The notes: a model not told the origin generated them from the sequence alone. DNA of 64,000 nt from Paenibacillus montanisoli (GCF_003268025.1 NZ_QLUW01000003.1:496001-560000), one strand, 5' to 3'. Shown: positions 35,506 through 43,410, counted from the first letter of the stretch. Numbers and translations are program-made.

Positions 35506-35868
35506 ATGGCCTCTGCTCGCGTCAAACCGAAGCTCTATATCCCAAGCTCCGGCAAAGTCATCCGGACCACGGTTCCGAAGACGATGAACGACGGCTCTAC
35601 CTCCGGTCCTATCTTTAGCCGCCTGACCGTTGTATGGGTAGCGCAAAACGGCGTTCCGTTCAATACGACGGGCTTCTTCGCCCAATTGATCCGGAATAAT
35701 CAAGTTGTTTCCACGGCCGCGTTTGACCGGTTCGGCGTCGTCCGGTTTAACAACATCCCCACGCTGACGAATGTGTCGTTCACGATCCGCACGTTCAATT
35801 CCTTCGGAATCCTCTTCCGTACCCGCTTCATCCCGGCTGGTGTCGAAACCTTCGCCATTATCGGCTAA
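35506..35868 (+). CDS. Hypothetical 120-residue beta-rich protein
   Basis: ATG 35506 follows AAAGGAGTG and a bidirectional terminator comes after the stop, so it is a single-gene unit. The product begins MASARVKPKLYIPSSGKVIR, is rich in Thr, Asn, Phe and beta-branched residues, and shows repeating strand-like phrases (FNTTGFFAQLIRNNQVV, FTIRTFNSFGILFRTRFIP). Cysteine is absent and there is no signal peptide. The composition suits a compact beta sandwich such as a spore-coat or surface component, but the family is not recognised and no function is assigned. Confidence 0.6.
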   Translation: MASARVKPKLYIPSSGKVIRTTVPKTMNDGSTSGPIFSRLTVVWVAQNGVPFNTTGFFAQLIRNNQVVSTAAFDRFGVVRFNNIPTLTNVSFTIRTFNSFGILFRTRFIPAGVETFAIIG

Positions 35869-35905
35869 TGAGGCTCCTCCGCCCCGCAAAACTCTCATTT
35901 ATGAC

Positions 35906-35946
35906 AATAGCAGCACGGCTCTTATAGAGGGAGCCGTGCTGCTATT
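35906..35946. terminator. Bidirectional terminator
   Basis: A perfect 16-base stem: arms 35906-35921 and 35931-35946 around a nine-base loop, with core GCAGCACGGCTC. It separates the convergent genes at 35506 and 35952. Confidence 0.9.
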
Positions 35947-35951
35947 ATATT

Positions 35952-36263
35952 TCATCCGCCGAACGCGGCGCGGAAGGCCGCGCACAGCTTCGCTTGATCC
36001 ACTTCCCACAATGCGGCGATGTCCGCGCTGACGTTCTCGTCCCACCAGTCGGAGAGCAGCTTCCGATTGCTGGAATGCTCGTGAATATATTGCAGATTGA
36101 GAACGACCTTCTGTACATAAAGCTTTTCGGCCTGCTCCATTTTTTCCTTCGGAATATAGACCCCGAGCCGTTTCACGGCGCGATAGAGCTCATTCTCGCA
36201 GGCGCGTCTGATCTTGCGTGCGGTAGGGAATTCCGCTGTGTGCTTTTGGGTGGTAGATTTCAT
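35952..36263 (-). CDS. Conserved-looking helical protein of unknown function
   Basis: ATG 36263 sits behind GAGAGGAGTC; in-frame codons further upstream have no site. The 103-residue product is basic and helical: ARKIRRACENELYRAVKRLG, then KEKMEQAEKLYVQKVVLNLQ and SDWWDENVSADIAALWEVDQ. I have a recollection of similar short proteins in Paenibacillus annotated only as hypothetical. There is no signal or membrane segment. It is followed by a terminator and lies 65 bases downstream of the cupredoxin gene. Confidence 0.7.
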   Translation of the reverse strand: MKSTTQKHTAEFPTARKIRRACENELYRAVKRLGVYIPKEKMEQAEKLYVQKVVLNLQYIHEHSSNRKLLSDWWDENVSADIAALWEVDQAKLCAAFRAAFGG

Positions 36264-36327
36264 CGAATCCGACTCCTCTCTACCCCCTATATATGCACTT
36301 GCCCCCGCACAGGTCACTGGCTTGCCG

Positions 36328-36774
36328 CTACTGCACGACTATGTACCCGATCATCGGTCCGCCGCTTGCGAGCGACGTATGGGTCAGGCACAGAATCGGG
36401 TACGTTCCGCGCTGGTCGGCCGTAAACCGCACGACCGTCGTTTGGCCTTTGTTCACTTCCCCCTTGATGCCGAGCTCCTGAATGACGAACGGATGCGATT
36501 TGCCGTTGATTCCCGTAATGCGCAGCTCCACGCGTTCGCCCTTATGTACGACGAGGGTGCCAGGGTCCCAGCGGTACACCTCCAATTCTTTGCCGTCTTC
36601 GGTTTTGGTCTTGAATTCGCCGGTCACAAGCTGGAAAACCCGCGTCTCCTGCTGCGTGGCGCTTGCCGCTCTGGATTGGTTCCATCTGAGGCTAGCGGCC
36701 GCCAAAAGGATGATGAGCACTAGCAGCGTAAATAACCACAGCTGTTGTTTTCTGACGATAAAAACCTTCGACAT
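36328..36774 (-). CDS. Membrane-anchored cupredoxin-domain protein
   Basis: The start is taken as ATG 36774 because GGAAGGTG lies six bases ahead; an ATG at 36780 and a GTG at 36783 are alternatives. One membrane helix spans about residues 12-32, followed by an outside cupredoxin domain. The copper ligands look complete: His in KSHPFVIQ, then Cys, His and Met in ILCLTHTSLASGGPMIG. The region resembles the copper-binding part of cytochrome oxidase subunit II or nitrous oxide reductase. It probably carries electrons or copper outside the membrane. No oxidase genes lie nearby. Confidence 0.85.
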   Translation of the reverse strand: MSKVFIVRKQQLWLFTLLVLIILLAAASLRWNQSRAASATQQETRVFQLVTGEFKTKTEDGKELEVYRWDPGTLVVHKGERVELRITGINGKSHPFVIQELGIKGEVNKGQTTVVRFTADQRGTYPILCLTHTSLASGGPMIGYIVVQ

Positions 36775-36936
36775 CGACATCACCTTCCATCACCGATTAC
36801 AGCTAGTCTATGCGGAGGCTTGACCTGCCATGCCATCGCTGGAGGCGAGTTTGGAAGTATGCTAGAATACCTAAGAGAGGCTTGCGCCCGTATGCGGCGA
36901 AAGAGCTTCATAAGCAAAATGATAGGAGTTGACGGA

Positions 36937-37545
36937 GTGGCCTGGTTTCATGAATTAATTGATTCACTGCTGCAATGGATTGAAAGTTTAGGGTATTACG
37001 GTATTGTCATCGGTCTATTGATCGAGGTCATCCCGAGCGAGATTGTTCTGGGGTATGCCGGTTATTTGGTGCATGAAGGACAGATATCTTTTCTCGGTGC
37101 GGTTATATTCGGCACAATCGGCGCAGTGGGGCAGCAATGGATTCTATACGCGATCGGTCGCTATGCAGGCCGGCCATTCTTCGAGAAGTACGGCAAATTT
37201 ATCAAAATCAAACCAAAGCATCTCGATATCGCTGAACAATGGTTTATGCGCTACGGATCAGGAATCGTCTTCACGGCGCGCTTCGTTCCGGTCATGCGTC
37301 AGGTGATTTCCGTTCCGGCCGGCATTGCGCGGATGTCCTTCTGGAAATTTACGTTTCTAACCACGCTGGCTTCGATTCCATGGTCGATTCTGTTCGTATC
37401 ATTGGGCAGATCTCTCGGCGCGAACTGGCATAACATTGACGAGAAAGCCGCGCCGTACGTGCAACCTGCGATCCTCGTCGCGCTGGCGCTCATGATCGTC
37501 TACATCATCTTTAAAGTGATGAAGAGAAAGGGCAAATCGATTTAA
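36937..37545 (+). CDS. DedA family membrane protein
   Basis: A GTG at 36937 with AGGAG eight bases before it gives a 202-residue protein of the normal DedA length. Markers are GLLIEVIPSEIVLGYAGYLV, GQQWILYAIGRYAGRPFFEKYGK (only part of it conserved), and FTARFVPVMRQVISVPAGIA with the conserved Arg and Pro. About five membrane or re-entrant helices are seen. DedA proteins move undecaprenyl phosphate or phospholipids across the membrane and affect proton motive force. Longer in-frame starts back to 36745 cross the divergent promoter region. Confidence 0.93.
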   Translation: MAWFHELIDSLLQWIESLGYYGIVIGLLIEVIPSEIVLGYAGYLVHEGQISFLGAVIFGTIGAVGQQWILYAIGRYAGRPFFEKYGKFIKIKPKHLDIAEQWFMRYGSGIVFTARFVPVMRQVISVPAGIARMSFWKFTFLTTLASIPWSILFVSLGRSLGANWHNIDEKAAPYVQPAILVALALMIVYIIFKVMKRKGKSI

Positions 37546-37552
37546 TCGCGGT

Positions 37553-37582
37553 TTGTGCAGTACCGGAATCGTTTGATACAAT
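37553..37582 (+). promoter_or_regulatory. Promoter of the thioredoxin-like gene
   Basis: TTGTGC (37553-37558) and TACAAT (37577-37582) are 18 bases apart, 33 bases before the coding region. Confidence 0.45.
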
Positions 37583-37614
37583 GAATTCCATTAAACGAAA
37601 ATTAAGGAGGCGGC

Positions 37615-38187
37615 ATGATCATGGCCAAAAATGTAGCAAGCAAGCTGAACAAAGGCATTAGTCCACAGCAATTCATCGATACCATGCAAAAGAACAAAGA
37701 AGCGTTTCTCGACTGGGGCAACCGGTTCGAATGGGCAAACGAAGATGACCGCGAGTTTTTCGAATCGATCGGCAACCGCGACGACCTCCGCTGCTTGATT
37801 CTGATGGCGGAATGGTGCGGAGACGTCGTGCGCAACGTCCCGGTTGTGTTCAAGGCGCTGGAGCTGACCGGCATGCCGGTTGACGTGCTTATCATGGAAG
37901 AGCATTTGGATACGATGGACGAGTTTCTGACGATGGGCGGACGCGCGATTCCGATTGTCATCATCGCCGATACCGGCGGCCACGTACTCGGCCAATGGGG
38001 TCCTCGTCCTGCCCATGTGCAGGAAGCGATGAACGCCTTCAAAATGGCGAACCCGGACCGCGAAGCGCCGGATTACCAGGAGAAGCTCGGCCTAACCCGC
38101 CAAGAAATGGGCCGCCGCTACGGTGAAGGTACGGCGTATCAGCATGAAATCATTAAAGAGCTGCGCAAGCTGCTGGCTTCGGTTTAA
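37615..38187 (+). CDS. Thioredoxin-family protein lacking the second active-site Cys
   Basis: The 190-residue protein has a thioredoxin fold with the active site EWCGDVVRN near residue 68, where relatives usually read WCGDC. The DNA (tgg tgc gga gac gtc) is clear, so the resolving Cys is replaced by Val. The cis-Pro segment GGRAIPIVIIAD is present. With one Cys it could act as a monothiol reductase, an isomerase-like protein or a binding protein. AAGGAGG precedes ATGs at 37615 and 37621; either may be used. The metallo-hydrolase gene begins six bases after the stop. Confidence 0.82.
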   Translation: MIMAKNVASKLNKGISPQQFIDTMQKNKEAFLDWGNRFEWANEDDREFFESIGNRDDLRCLILMAEWCGDVVRNVPVVFKALELTGMPVDVLIMEEHLDTMDEFLTMGGRAIPIVIIADTGGHVLGQWGPRPAHVQEAMNAFKMANPDREAPDYQEKLGLTRQEMGRRYGEGTAYQHEIIKELRKLLASV

Positions 38188-38193
38188 GCGAAC

Positions 38194-38829
38194 ATGTTCA
38201 AAATCGAGACCTTCACGCTGGGTCCGCTGCAAACGAACTGCTACCTTCTCACCGAGGAAACCGGCACGCGCGCGTTCGTCGTGGATCCCGGCATGGGCCC
38301 GAAACGGCTCATCGACCGGATCCGCGAGCGCGGCCTTACGCTTGAAGCAATCGTTCTGACTCATGCGCATTTTGATCATATGGGCGGTGTCGACGAGGTC
38401 CGCCGCGCCTTCGGCTGTCCCGTCTATCTGCATGACGCCGAAGCGGACTGGCTGACGGACGCCCGCAAGAACGGTTCGGCCCGCTGGTCCGACGTGACGG
38501 AGCCGCTTACGACGGAACCCGCCGAATTCGCGCTTTCCGAGGGGCAGCGGCTGGAGCTGATCGGGCACACGTTCAGCGTGCTGCATACGCCGGGCCACTC
38601 GCCGGGCAGCGTCAGCCTGCATTGCGGCGGGCATCTGATCAGCGGCGACGTGCTGTTCCGCCAATCCGTCGGGCGCAGCGATTTGCCTGGCGGCAAGGAA
38701 CGCGATTTGTACGATTCCATTCGTTTGAAATTATACAAGCTGGACCCGTCCGTACGCGTCTATCCCGGACACGGGCCTCAGACGACAATCGGTTACGAAA
38801 TGGCAAACAACCCTTTTGTGCCGGCCTGA
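38194..38829 (+). CDS. MBL-fold metallo-hydrolase (glyoxalase II-like)
   Basis: The 211-residue protein contains the metal site HAHFDHMGG (HxHxDH) near residue 51, the later histidine in HTPGHSPGSVS, the aspartate in ISGDVLF and the last histidine in YPGHGPQT. This is the standard pattern of hydroxyacylglutathione-hydrolase-like proteins, which hydrolyse thioesters or related bonds with two metal ions. It starts six bases after the thioredoxin-like gene and has no binding site of its own, so translation is probably coupled. A joint thiol-linked role is a guess. Confidence 0.92.
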   Translation: MFKIETFTLGPLQTNCYLLTEETGTRAFVVDPGMGPKRLIDRIRERGLTLEAIVLTHAHFDHMGGVDEVRRAFGCPVYLHDAEADWLTDARKNGSARWSDVTEPLTTEPAEFALSEGQRLELIGHTFSVLHTPGHSPGSVSLHCGGHLISGDVLFRQSVGRSDLPGGKERDLYDSIRLKLYKLDPSVRVYPGHGPQTTIGYEMANNPFVPA

Positions 38830-38876
38830 GCAGCCGGCCCTAAGGGTTCTATTTGTTCACATTGGAGGAATGGCTA

Positions 38877-41141
38877 GTGGCTGAAACGAAACAGCGAGTG
38901 AAGGAAGAAGAGCTTGAGGCCGGCTCCGCCGGCAAAATCGAGCTGACGCCCGAAGCGCAGGCGGCTGAACAGGAGCGCATCGTAAAGCGTGTTTCCGGGG
39001 AGCTGAACCTTCCGCTCGGCAAGGTGAAATCGGCCGTATCGCTGCTGGATGAAGGGAATACGATTCCGTTTATCGCCAGGTACCGGAAGGAAATGACCGG
39101 CGAGCTGGACGAGAACGAGCTGCGCGGCATTGAAGAGAAGCTGCAGTACATGCGGAATCTGGAGAGCCGCAAGCGCGAAGTCATTCGGCTGATTGATGAA
39201 CAGGGCAAGCTGACGGATGAGCTGCGCGGTGCGATTATCGCAGCGGTGAAGCTGCAGGAAATCGAGGATCTGTATCGGCCATACCGGCAGAAGCGTAAAA
39301 CCCGCGCAAGCGTCGCGAAGGAGCGCGGACTGGAGCCGCTGGCGCAATGGCTGCTGTCGCAGCCGAGGCAAGCCGAGCCTACGCGGGAAGCTGCGCGTTA
39401 CATAGATGAAGCGAAAGGCGTGCCGACGGCCGAGGATGCGCTGCAAGGAGCCATGGACATTATCGCGGAGCAGCTCGCCGATGATGCCAAGATCCGGGCG
39501 TGGGTACGCCGTTATACGTTCGACCACGGCTTGCTGCGGACGGAGGCTAAGGATGCTTCGCAGGAGTCGGTATACGAGATGTATTATTCATATCAGGAGC
39601 CGCTGAAGAAGCTGCCGCCGCACCGAACTCTTGCGATTAACCGCGGGGAACGCGAAGAAGTGCTGCGGGCAGCGCTAGACGTTCCGGTCGAGAAAGTGCA
39701 TGACTATATCGACCGATCATTGATCCGGCCTCAGACCGCGCCCGGCATTAAGCAGCTGCTGCTGCAAACGATCGAGGATGCTTACAAGCGGCTCATCGCG
39801 CCGTCGATCGAGCGGGAGGTACGCGGCGAATTGACGGAGAAGGCGGAAGAGCATGCCATCAGCATTTTCTCGGCCAATTTGCGCAATTTGCTGCTTCAGC
39901 CGCCGGTCCGCGGCAACGTCGTGCTCGGCGTAGACCCGGCGTTCCGGACCGGCTGCAAGCTGGCCGTTGTCGATGAAACCGGCAAGCTGCTGGAGGTTGC
40001 CGTATCCTATCCAACCCCGCCGAACAATAAGGTGGCCGAAGCCGAGAAGCTGATCGGCGGCCTCATCGAGCGCTATAAGGTTGAGCTGATCGTTATAGGC
40101 AACGGCACCGCCTCCCGAGAGACGGAGCAGTTTATCGCGGAGCTGATCGGCAAGCGCAAGAAGGCGAAGCTGCCCGGCGCGGACGTGCTTAAGTACATTA
40201 TCGTGAACGAGGCGGGAGCGAGCGTGTACTCGGCATCCAAGCTGGCCGCAGAGGAATTCCCGAAGCTCGACGTCGCGGAGCGAAGCGCCGTATCGATCGC
40301 GCGGCGGCTGCAGGACCCGCTTGCCGAGCTCGTGAAGATCGAGCCGAAGGCGATCGGCGTCGGGCAGTACCAGCACGACGTCAGCCAGAAGCGGCTGGAG
40401 GAAACGCTTGGCGGCGTCGTGGAGTCGGCCGTTAACCATGTCGGCGTCGACGTCAACACCGCTTCGCCTTCCCTGCTGTCCTACGTCGCCGGCATCAACG
40501 CGACGACAGCGAAAAACATCGTGAAGTACCGCGAGGAGAAAGGGAAGTTCGGCGACCGCAAAACGCTGCAGAACGTGCCGCGCCTCGGCGCCAAAACCTA
40601 CGAGCAGTGCATCGGCTTCATCCGCGTGCCGGAAAGCGGCAATCCGCTCGACCGGACGCCGATTCATCCGGAGTCGTATGCGGTCGTGGACAAGCTGTGC
40701 GCGACGATCGGCCTCAAGCTGGATCAATTAGGCACAGATGCGTTCAAATCGGCGCTCACGGCCATTCAGACGGAGCTGGTCGCGCAGACGCTGGGCGTAG
40801 GCGTTCCGACGCTCAGAGATATCGTGGACAGCCTGCTGCGTCCGGGCCGTGACCCGCGCGAGGAGCTGCCTGCGCCGATTTTCCATACCGATGTCCTCAG
40901 CATCGAGGATTTGACACCGGGCATGGAGCTGCACGGCACGGTCCGGAATGTCATCGATTTCGGCGCGTTTGTCGATATCGGCATCAAGAACGACGGCCTC
41001 GTTCATATTTCGCAACTGAGCAACAAATTCGTCAAGCATCCGATGGATGTCGTCTCCGTCGGCGATACGGTTACCGTTTGGGTATTGAACGTCGACTTGA
41101 AGAAAGGCAGGGTCGGCCTGACGATGCGCAAGCCGGAGTAA
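38877..41141 (+). CDS. tex: Tex family RNA-binding transcription accessory protein
   Basis: The GTG at 38877 follows TTGGAGGAA. The 754-residue protein has the Tex layout: N-terminal helical region, YqgF-like nuclease-fold domain (VLGVDPAFRTGCKLAVVD near residue 352), helix-hairpin-helix elements (NTASPSLLSYVAGINATTAK) and a C-terminal S1 RNA-binding domain (GTVRNVIDFGAFVDIGIKND). Tex acts in transcription and RNA turnover and its absence impairs toxin expression in some bacteria. The order tex, cmpA, sprT is the same as ydcI-cmpA-ydcK in Bacillus subtilis. A strong terminator follows. Confidence 0.96.
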   Translation: MAETKQRVKEEELEAGSAGKIELTPEAQAAEQERIVKRVSGELNLPLGKVKSAVSLLDEGNTIPFIARYRKEMTGELDENELRGIEEKLQYMRNLESRKREVIRLIDEQGKLTDELRGAIIAAVKLQEIEDLYRPYRQKRKTRASVAKERGLEPLAQWLLSQPRQAEPTREAARYIDEAKGVPTAEDALQGAMDIIAEQLADDAKIRAWVRRYTFDHGLLRTEAKDASQESVYEMYYSYQEPLKKLPPHRTLAINRGEREEVLRAALDVPVEKVHDYIDRSLIRPQTAPGIKQLLLQTIEDAYKRLIAPSIEREVRGELTEKAEEHAISIFSANLRNLLLQPPVRGNVVLGVDPAFRTGCKLAVVDETGKLLEVAVSYPTPPNNKVAEAEKLIGGLIERYKVELIVIGNGTASRETEQFIAELIGKRKKAKLPGADVLKYIIVNEAGASVYSASKLAAEEFPKLDVAERSAVSIARRLQDPLAELVKIEPKAIGVGQYQHDVSQKRLEETLGGVVESAVNHVGVDVNTASPSLLSYVAGINATTAKNIVKYREEKGKFGDRKTLQNVPRLGAKTYEQCIGFIRVPESGNPLDRTPIHPESYAVVDKLCATIGLKLDQLGTDAFKSALTAIQTELVAQTLGVGVPTLRDIVDSLLRPGRDPREELPAPIFHTDVLSIEDLTPGMELHGTVRNVIDFGAFVDIGIKNDGLVHISQLSNKFVKHPMDVVSVGDTVTVWVLNVDLKKGRVGLTMRKPE

Positions 41142-41148
41142 GATAAGC

Positions 41149-41209
41149 AAAAAGGGTGTTATCTTCGAGCAGTCACGAAAAGTCACTGCAAAGAGATAGC
41201 ACCCTTTTT
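41149..41209. terminator. Terminator between tex and cmpA
   Basis: AAAAAGGGTGTTATCT (41149-41164) pairs with AGATAGCACCCTTTTT (41194-41209), with an inner GCAGT/ACTGC. The symmetrical A/T tails serve both converging genes. Confidence 0.9.
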
Positions 41210-41232
41210 ATCGTTTGTTGTGAGGTCTGCTG

Positions 41233-41367
41233 TTACAGGCTCGCAGAGTCGTCGTCAGGACGCTGACTCGTACGATAGAAATACCAGCAATCATTTAATA
41301 GACGAATTTGCCGGCGGTCCTTCTTCAGAAAAGCGCGCATCAGTTGATTGCACAGCCACTGCGGCAT
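41233..41367 (-). CDS. cmpA: Cortex morphogenetic protein CmpA
   Basis: A 44-residue gene. ATG 41367 sits behind GGAAGGAGGG, and the product begins MPQWLCNQLMRAF, continues KKDRRQIRLLNDCWYFYR and ends in a short acidic tail. Bacillus subtilis CmpA (37 residues) has the same frame, including the QIKLLNQCWYFYRKK core. CmpA is a spore-development adaptor that delivers SpoIVA to ClpXP when coat assembly fails. The neighbourhood (tex on one side, an SprT-like gene on the other) matches. A sigma-E-like -10 lies upstream. Confidence 0.92.
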   Translation of the reverse strand: MPQWLCNQLMRAFLKKDRRQIRLLNDCWYFYRTSQRPDDDSASL

Positions 41368-41407
41368 AGCTTCGCCCTCCTTCCAGCCATCACTTGTTGT
41401 ACTAAAT

Positions 41408-41415
41408 AGTGTATG
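41408..41415 (-). promoter_or_regulatory. Sigma-E-like -10 element upstream of cmpA
   Basis: On the minus strand CATACACT (41408-41415) matches the mother-cell sigma-E -10 pattern CATACANT, 40 bases before the cmpA start. The -35 region (GCACGGA, 14 bases further up) is only a partial match. Confidence 0.45.
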
Positions 41416-41489
41416 GAGGCGGGCGAATGTCCGTGCCTGTCCGGCCTATAATTTTACAAGAATTGCAAAAAAACCATTGCGGCGTCTAC

Positions 41490-41843
41490 TTAATTGTCGA
41501 GTTCTTCCTCGTACCATTGCTCTAGCTGAGCTTGCAGCGCGCGGATTTCGGTGAGCAGCGAGATGAGAGGATACGATTTCTCTTCGATCGCAGAGAATTC
41601 CTTCTCAAGCTGGTTCATGTAATCCAATCCGGAATGGATGGTAACCGATTTGTCGTGCAGCTCCACGTCCGCGCATTCCGCGATCGCATAAGGCAGCACC
41701 GGAACGGACGCAGCAGTGAGCTTGTCGATTTCTTTATGCAGCCGCAAATTAAGCGCGCTTAGCTGGTAAGCATGCGACTCAGGCATTTCCACGAACGAAA
41801 CCTCTTGTCCGCTCTTCATTACGATATAACGCATTACTGGCAT
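41490..41843 (-). CDS. Hypothetical helical protein
   Basis: I choose ATG 41843, ten bases after GGGGGAGA; ATG 41834 is also possible. The 117-residue product begins MPVMRYIVMKSGQEVSF, is acidic and ends in a predicted coiled coil (DYMNQLEKEFSAIEEKS and RALQAQLEQWYEEELDN). It has one internal Cys and no signal. I do not recognise the family. It is divergent from the SprT-like gene. Confidence 0.7.
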   Translation of the reverse strand: MPVMRYIVMKSGQEVSFVEMPESHAYQLSALNLRLHKEIDKLTAASVPVLPYAIAECADVELHDKSVTIHSGLDYMNQLEKEFSAIEEKSYPLISLLTEIRALQAQLEQWYEEELDN

Positions 41844-41993
41844 GATTGTCGTTTCTCCCCCCATTGATGAATGCCGAGTCGACCGAAGGTCTCCTCATAC
41901 CGATCATCATCTATGAATACTACTTGACAGTGTAGCGTATCCGTCCTTTAAAATTCAAGTATTATGCTGTTACAAATTCGAGGAGATCACAGG

Positions 41994-42473
41994 ATGCAGG
42001 ATCACATGCTACAAGAGTGGGTGGAGCGCGTTTCACTCCAATATTTCGGTATCCCGTTCCGGCATCGCGCGACCTTTAACGGCCGGTTGAAGTCAACGGG
42101 AGGCCGCTACTTTACGAAGACGCATAATATAGAAATCAGTCCGCATCAGCTTATCAGCTATGGTGAAGAGGAAACGGAAAAGATCATCAAGCATGAGCTG
42201 TGCCATTATCATTTGCATATTTTGAAGCGGGGATACCGGCACCGCGATGCCGATTTTAAACAGCTGCTCGCCAAAGTGGGAGGGACGCGGTTTTGCAAAT
42301 CGCTGCCCGATGGAATCAAACGCAAGACGGAGCCTTACCGGTTTAAGCTCGTTTGCCGCAGCTGCGGTACCGAATATCTGCGGAAACGCAAGACCGATCC
42401 GAGGCGGTACGCATGCGGAAAATGCCGCGGTCAATTATTGCTTTATGCGCTTGACTTCAATTCCAAGACGTGA
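41994..42473 (+). CDS. sprT: SprT family metalloprotease-like protein
   Basis: AGGAG eight bases before ATG 41994 fixes the start; an ATG at 41964 is upstream of it. The 159-residue protein has the zinc site KHELCHYHL (HExxH) near residue 66 and a C-terminal zinc ribbon, CRSCGTEYLRKRK with YACGKCRGQL. SprT-like proteins (YdcK in Bacillus) resemble Spartan proteases that cut DNA-bound proteins, though the bacterial role is not settled. The promoter of the tRNA cluster begins inside its last codons. Confidence 0.92.
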   Translation: MQDHMLQEWVERVSLQYFGIPFRHRATFNGRLKSTGGRYFTKTHNIEISPHQLISYGEEETEKIIKHELCHYHLHILKRGYRHRDADFKQLLAKVGGTRFCKSLPDGIKRKTEPYRFKLVCRSCGTEYLRKRKTDPRRYACGKCRGQLLLYALDFNSKT

Positions 42474-42479
42474 TACATT
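42451..42479 (+). promoter_or_regulatory. Promoter of the first tRNA cluster
   Basis: TTGACT (42451-42456) and TACATT (42474-42479) are 17 bases apart. The -35 and spacer lie inside the 3' end of the SprT-like gene, and the predicted start is about 15 bases before tRNA-Asn. Confidence 0.6.
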
Positions 42480-42500
42480 ATTTCTTGTCACTCATACTAT

Positions 42501-42576
42501 TCCCTGATAGCTCAGTTGGTAGAGCACTCGACTGTTAATCGAGTTGTCACAGGTTCGAGTCCTGTTCGGGGAGCCA
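42501..42576 (+). tRNA. tRNA-Asn (GTT)
   Basis: A 76-base cloverleaf. Acceptor TCCCTGA pairs with TCGGGGA, the anticodon loop is CTGTTAA, and the T arm is CACAGGTTCGAGTCCTG. CCA is encoded. Confidence 0.97.
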
Positions 42577-42583
42577 TTTCCTT

Positions 42584-42674
42584 GGAGAAGTACCCAAGTG
42601 GCTCAAGGGGACCCTCTGCTAAGGGGTTAGACTGCGTAAGTGGTGCGAGGGTTCGAATCCCTCCTTCTCCGCCA
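42584..42674 (+). tRNA. tRNA-Ser (GCT)
   Basis: A 91-base class II tRNA with a long variable arm. Acceptor GGAGAAG pairs with CTTCTCC, the anticodon loop is CTGCTAA, and CCA is encoded. Confidence 0.97.
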
Positions 42675-42760
42675 CAATTTTTCTGAATGGATCGCACTTA
42701 TTATTGTGAACATTCAATTCTCTATTCTCGGTTAGCCGTGGGATGGAGCCAGCAACTAGA

Positions 42761-42835
42761 GGCCCGTTGGTCAAGGGGTTAAGACACCTCCCTTTCACGG
42801 AGGTAACAGGGGTTCGAATCCCCTACGGGTCACCA
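42761..42835 (+). tRNA. tRNA-Glu (TTC), copy 1
   Basis: A 75-base cloverleaf with acceptor GGCCCGT/ACGGGTC, anticodon loop CTTTCAC and encoded CCA. The same 75 bases recur at 43258. Confidence 0.97.
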
Positions 42836-42871
42836 ATTTTTATTCGATATGGATTAATCGCATATCACTCC

Positions 42872-42956
42872 GCGGTCGTGGTGGAACGGCAGACACACCA
42901 TCTTGAGGGGGTGGCGCCCACAAGGCGTGAGGGTTCAAATCCCTCCGACCGCACCA
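42872..42956 (+). tRNA. tRNA-Leu (GAG), copy 1
   Basis: An 85-base class II tRNA. Acceptor GCGGTCG pairs with CGACCGC, the anticodon stem CCATC/GGTGG encloses TTGAGGG, and CCA is encoded. The variable arm is GCGCCCACAAGGCGT. Confidence 0.96.
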
Positions 42957-42970
42957 ACAATACAGATGAC

Positions 42971-42998
42971 AAGCTCTTGATGATTCAAGGGCTTTTTT
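42971..42998 (+). terminator. Terminator of the first tRNA cluster
   Basis: AAGCTCTTGA pairs with TCAAGGGCTT around the loop TGAT, followed by six T. Confidence 0.85.
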
Positions 42999-43052
42999 GA
43001 TGCCTGAAAACACCATTCCGATAGTCAACATCGTCTGTCTCGTCCGGCGTTG

Positions 43053-43137
43053 AAGTTAACGAACTTAAAAATGTTCGTTAGCGCGTAAAACTGTTCGTTT
43101 TAAGCCAATAAGGTCAGTACAGTTTCGCTAACGATTC
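43053..43137. repeat. REP-like hairpin element between the tRNA clusters
   Basis: CGTTAGCG (43076-43083) and CGCTAACG (43126-43133) are perfect inverted ends; an inner AAACTG/CAGTTT pair extends the stem around a loop with AATAAGGTC. A second dyad, AACGAAC/GTTCGTT (43058-43079), touches its left end. A related copy lies at 57671-57728. Confidence 0.6.
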
Positions 43138-43184
43138 GAGTTTGAGCTGCTTCCAAGGGATTAATAAAAAGTTTTAAAAAATGC

Positions 43185-43213
43185 TTGCTATTGCCCAGCG
43201 GTTTAGATATAAT
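43185..43213 (+). promoter_or_regulatory. Promoter of the second tRNA cluster
   Basis: TTGCTA (43185-43190) and a perfect TATAAT (43208-43213) are 17 bases apart, 44 bases before the second tRNA-Glu. Confidence 0.75.
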
Positions 43214-43257
43214 AACTCTTGTCGTTTGAAAGGCTTGTCGAAAAACGGCGAATGCAA

Positions 43258-43332
43258 GGCCCGTTGGTCAAGGGGTTAAGACACCTCCCTTTCACGGAGG
43301 TAACAGGGGTTCGAATCCCCTACGGGTCACCA
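43258..43332 (+). tRNA. tRNA-Glu (TTC), copy 2
   Basis: Identical over 75 bases to the copy at 42761, with encoded CCA. It begins the second cluster. Confidence 0.97.
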
Positions 43333-43337
43333 TTTTC

Positions 43338-43410
43338 GAGCCATTAGCTCAGTTGGTAGAGCACCTGACTTTTAATCAGGGTGTCGTAGGTTCGAGTCCT
43401 ACATGGCTCA
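43338..43410 (+). tRNA. tRNA-Lys (TTT)
   Basis: A 73-base cloverleaf. Acceptor GAGCCAT pairs with ATGGCTC, and the anticodon loop is CTTTTAA. Unlike its neighbours, CCA is not encoded; the next bases are CTT. Confidence 0.96.

Noticed and set aside
42743..43000. 85-codon frame across tRNA-Glu and tRNA-Leu
   Set aside because: It is built from tRNA sequence and the terminator, so it is not a protein gene.
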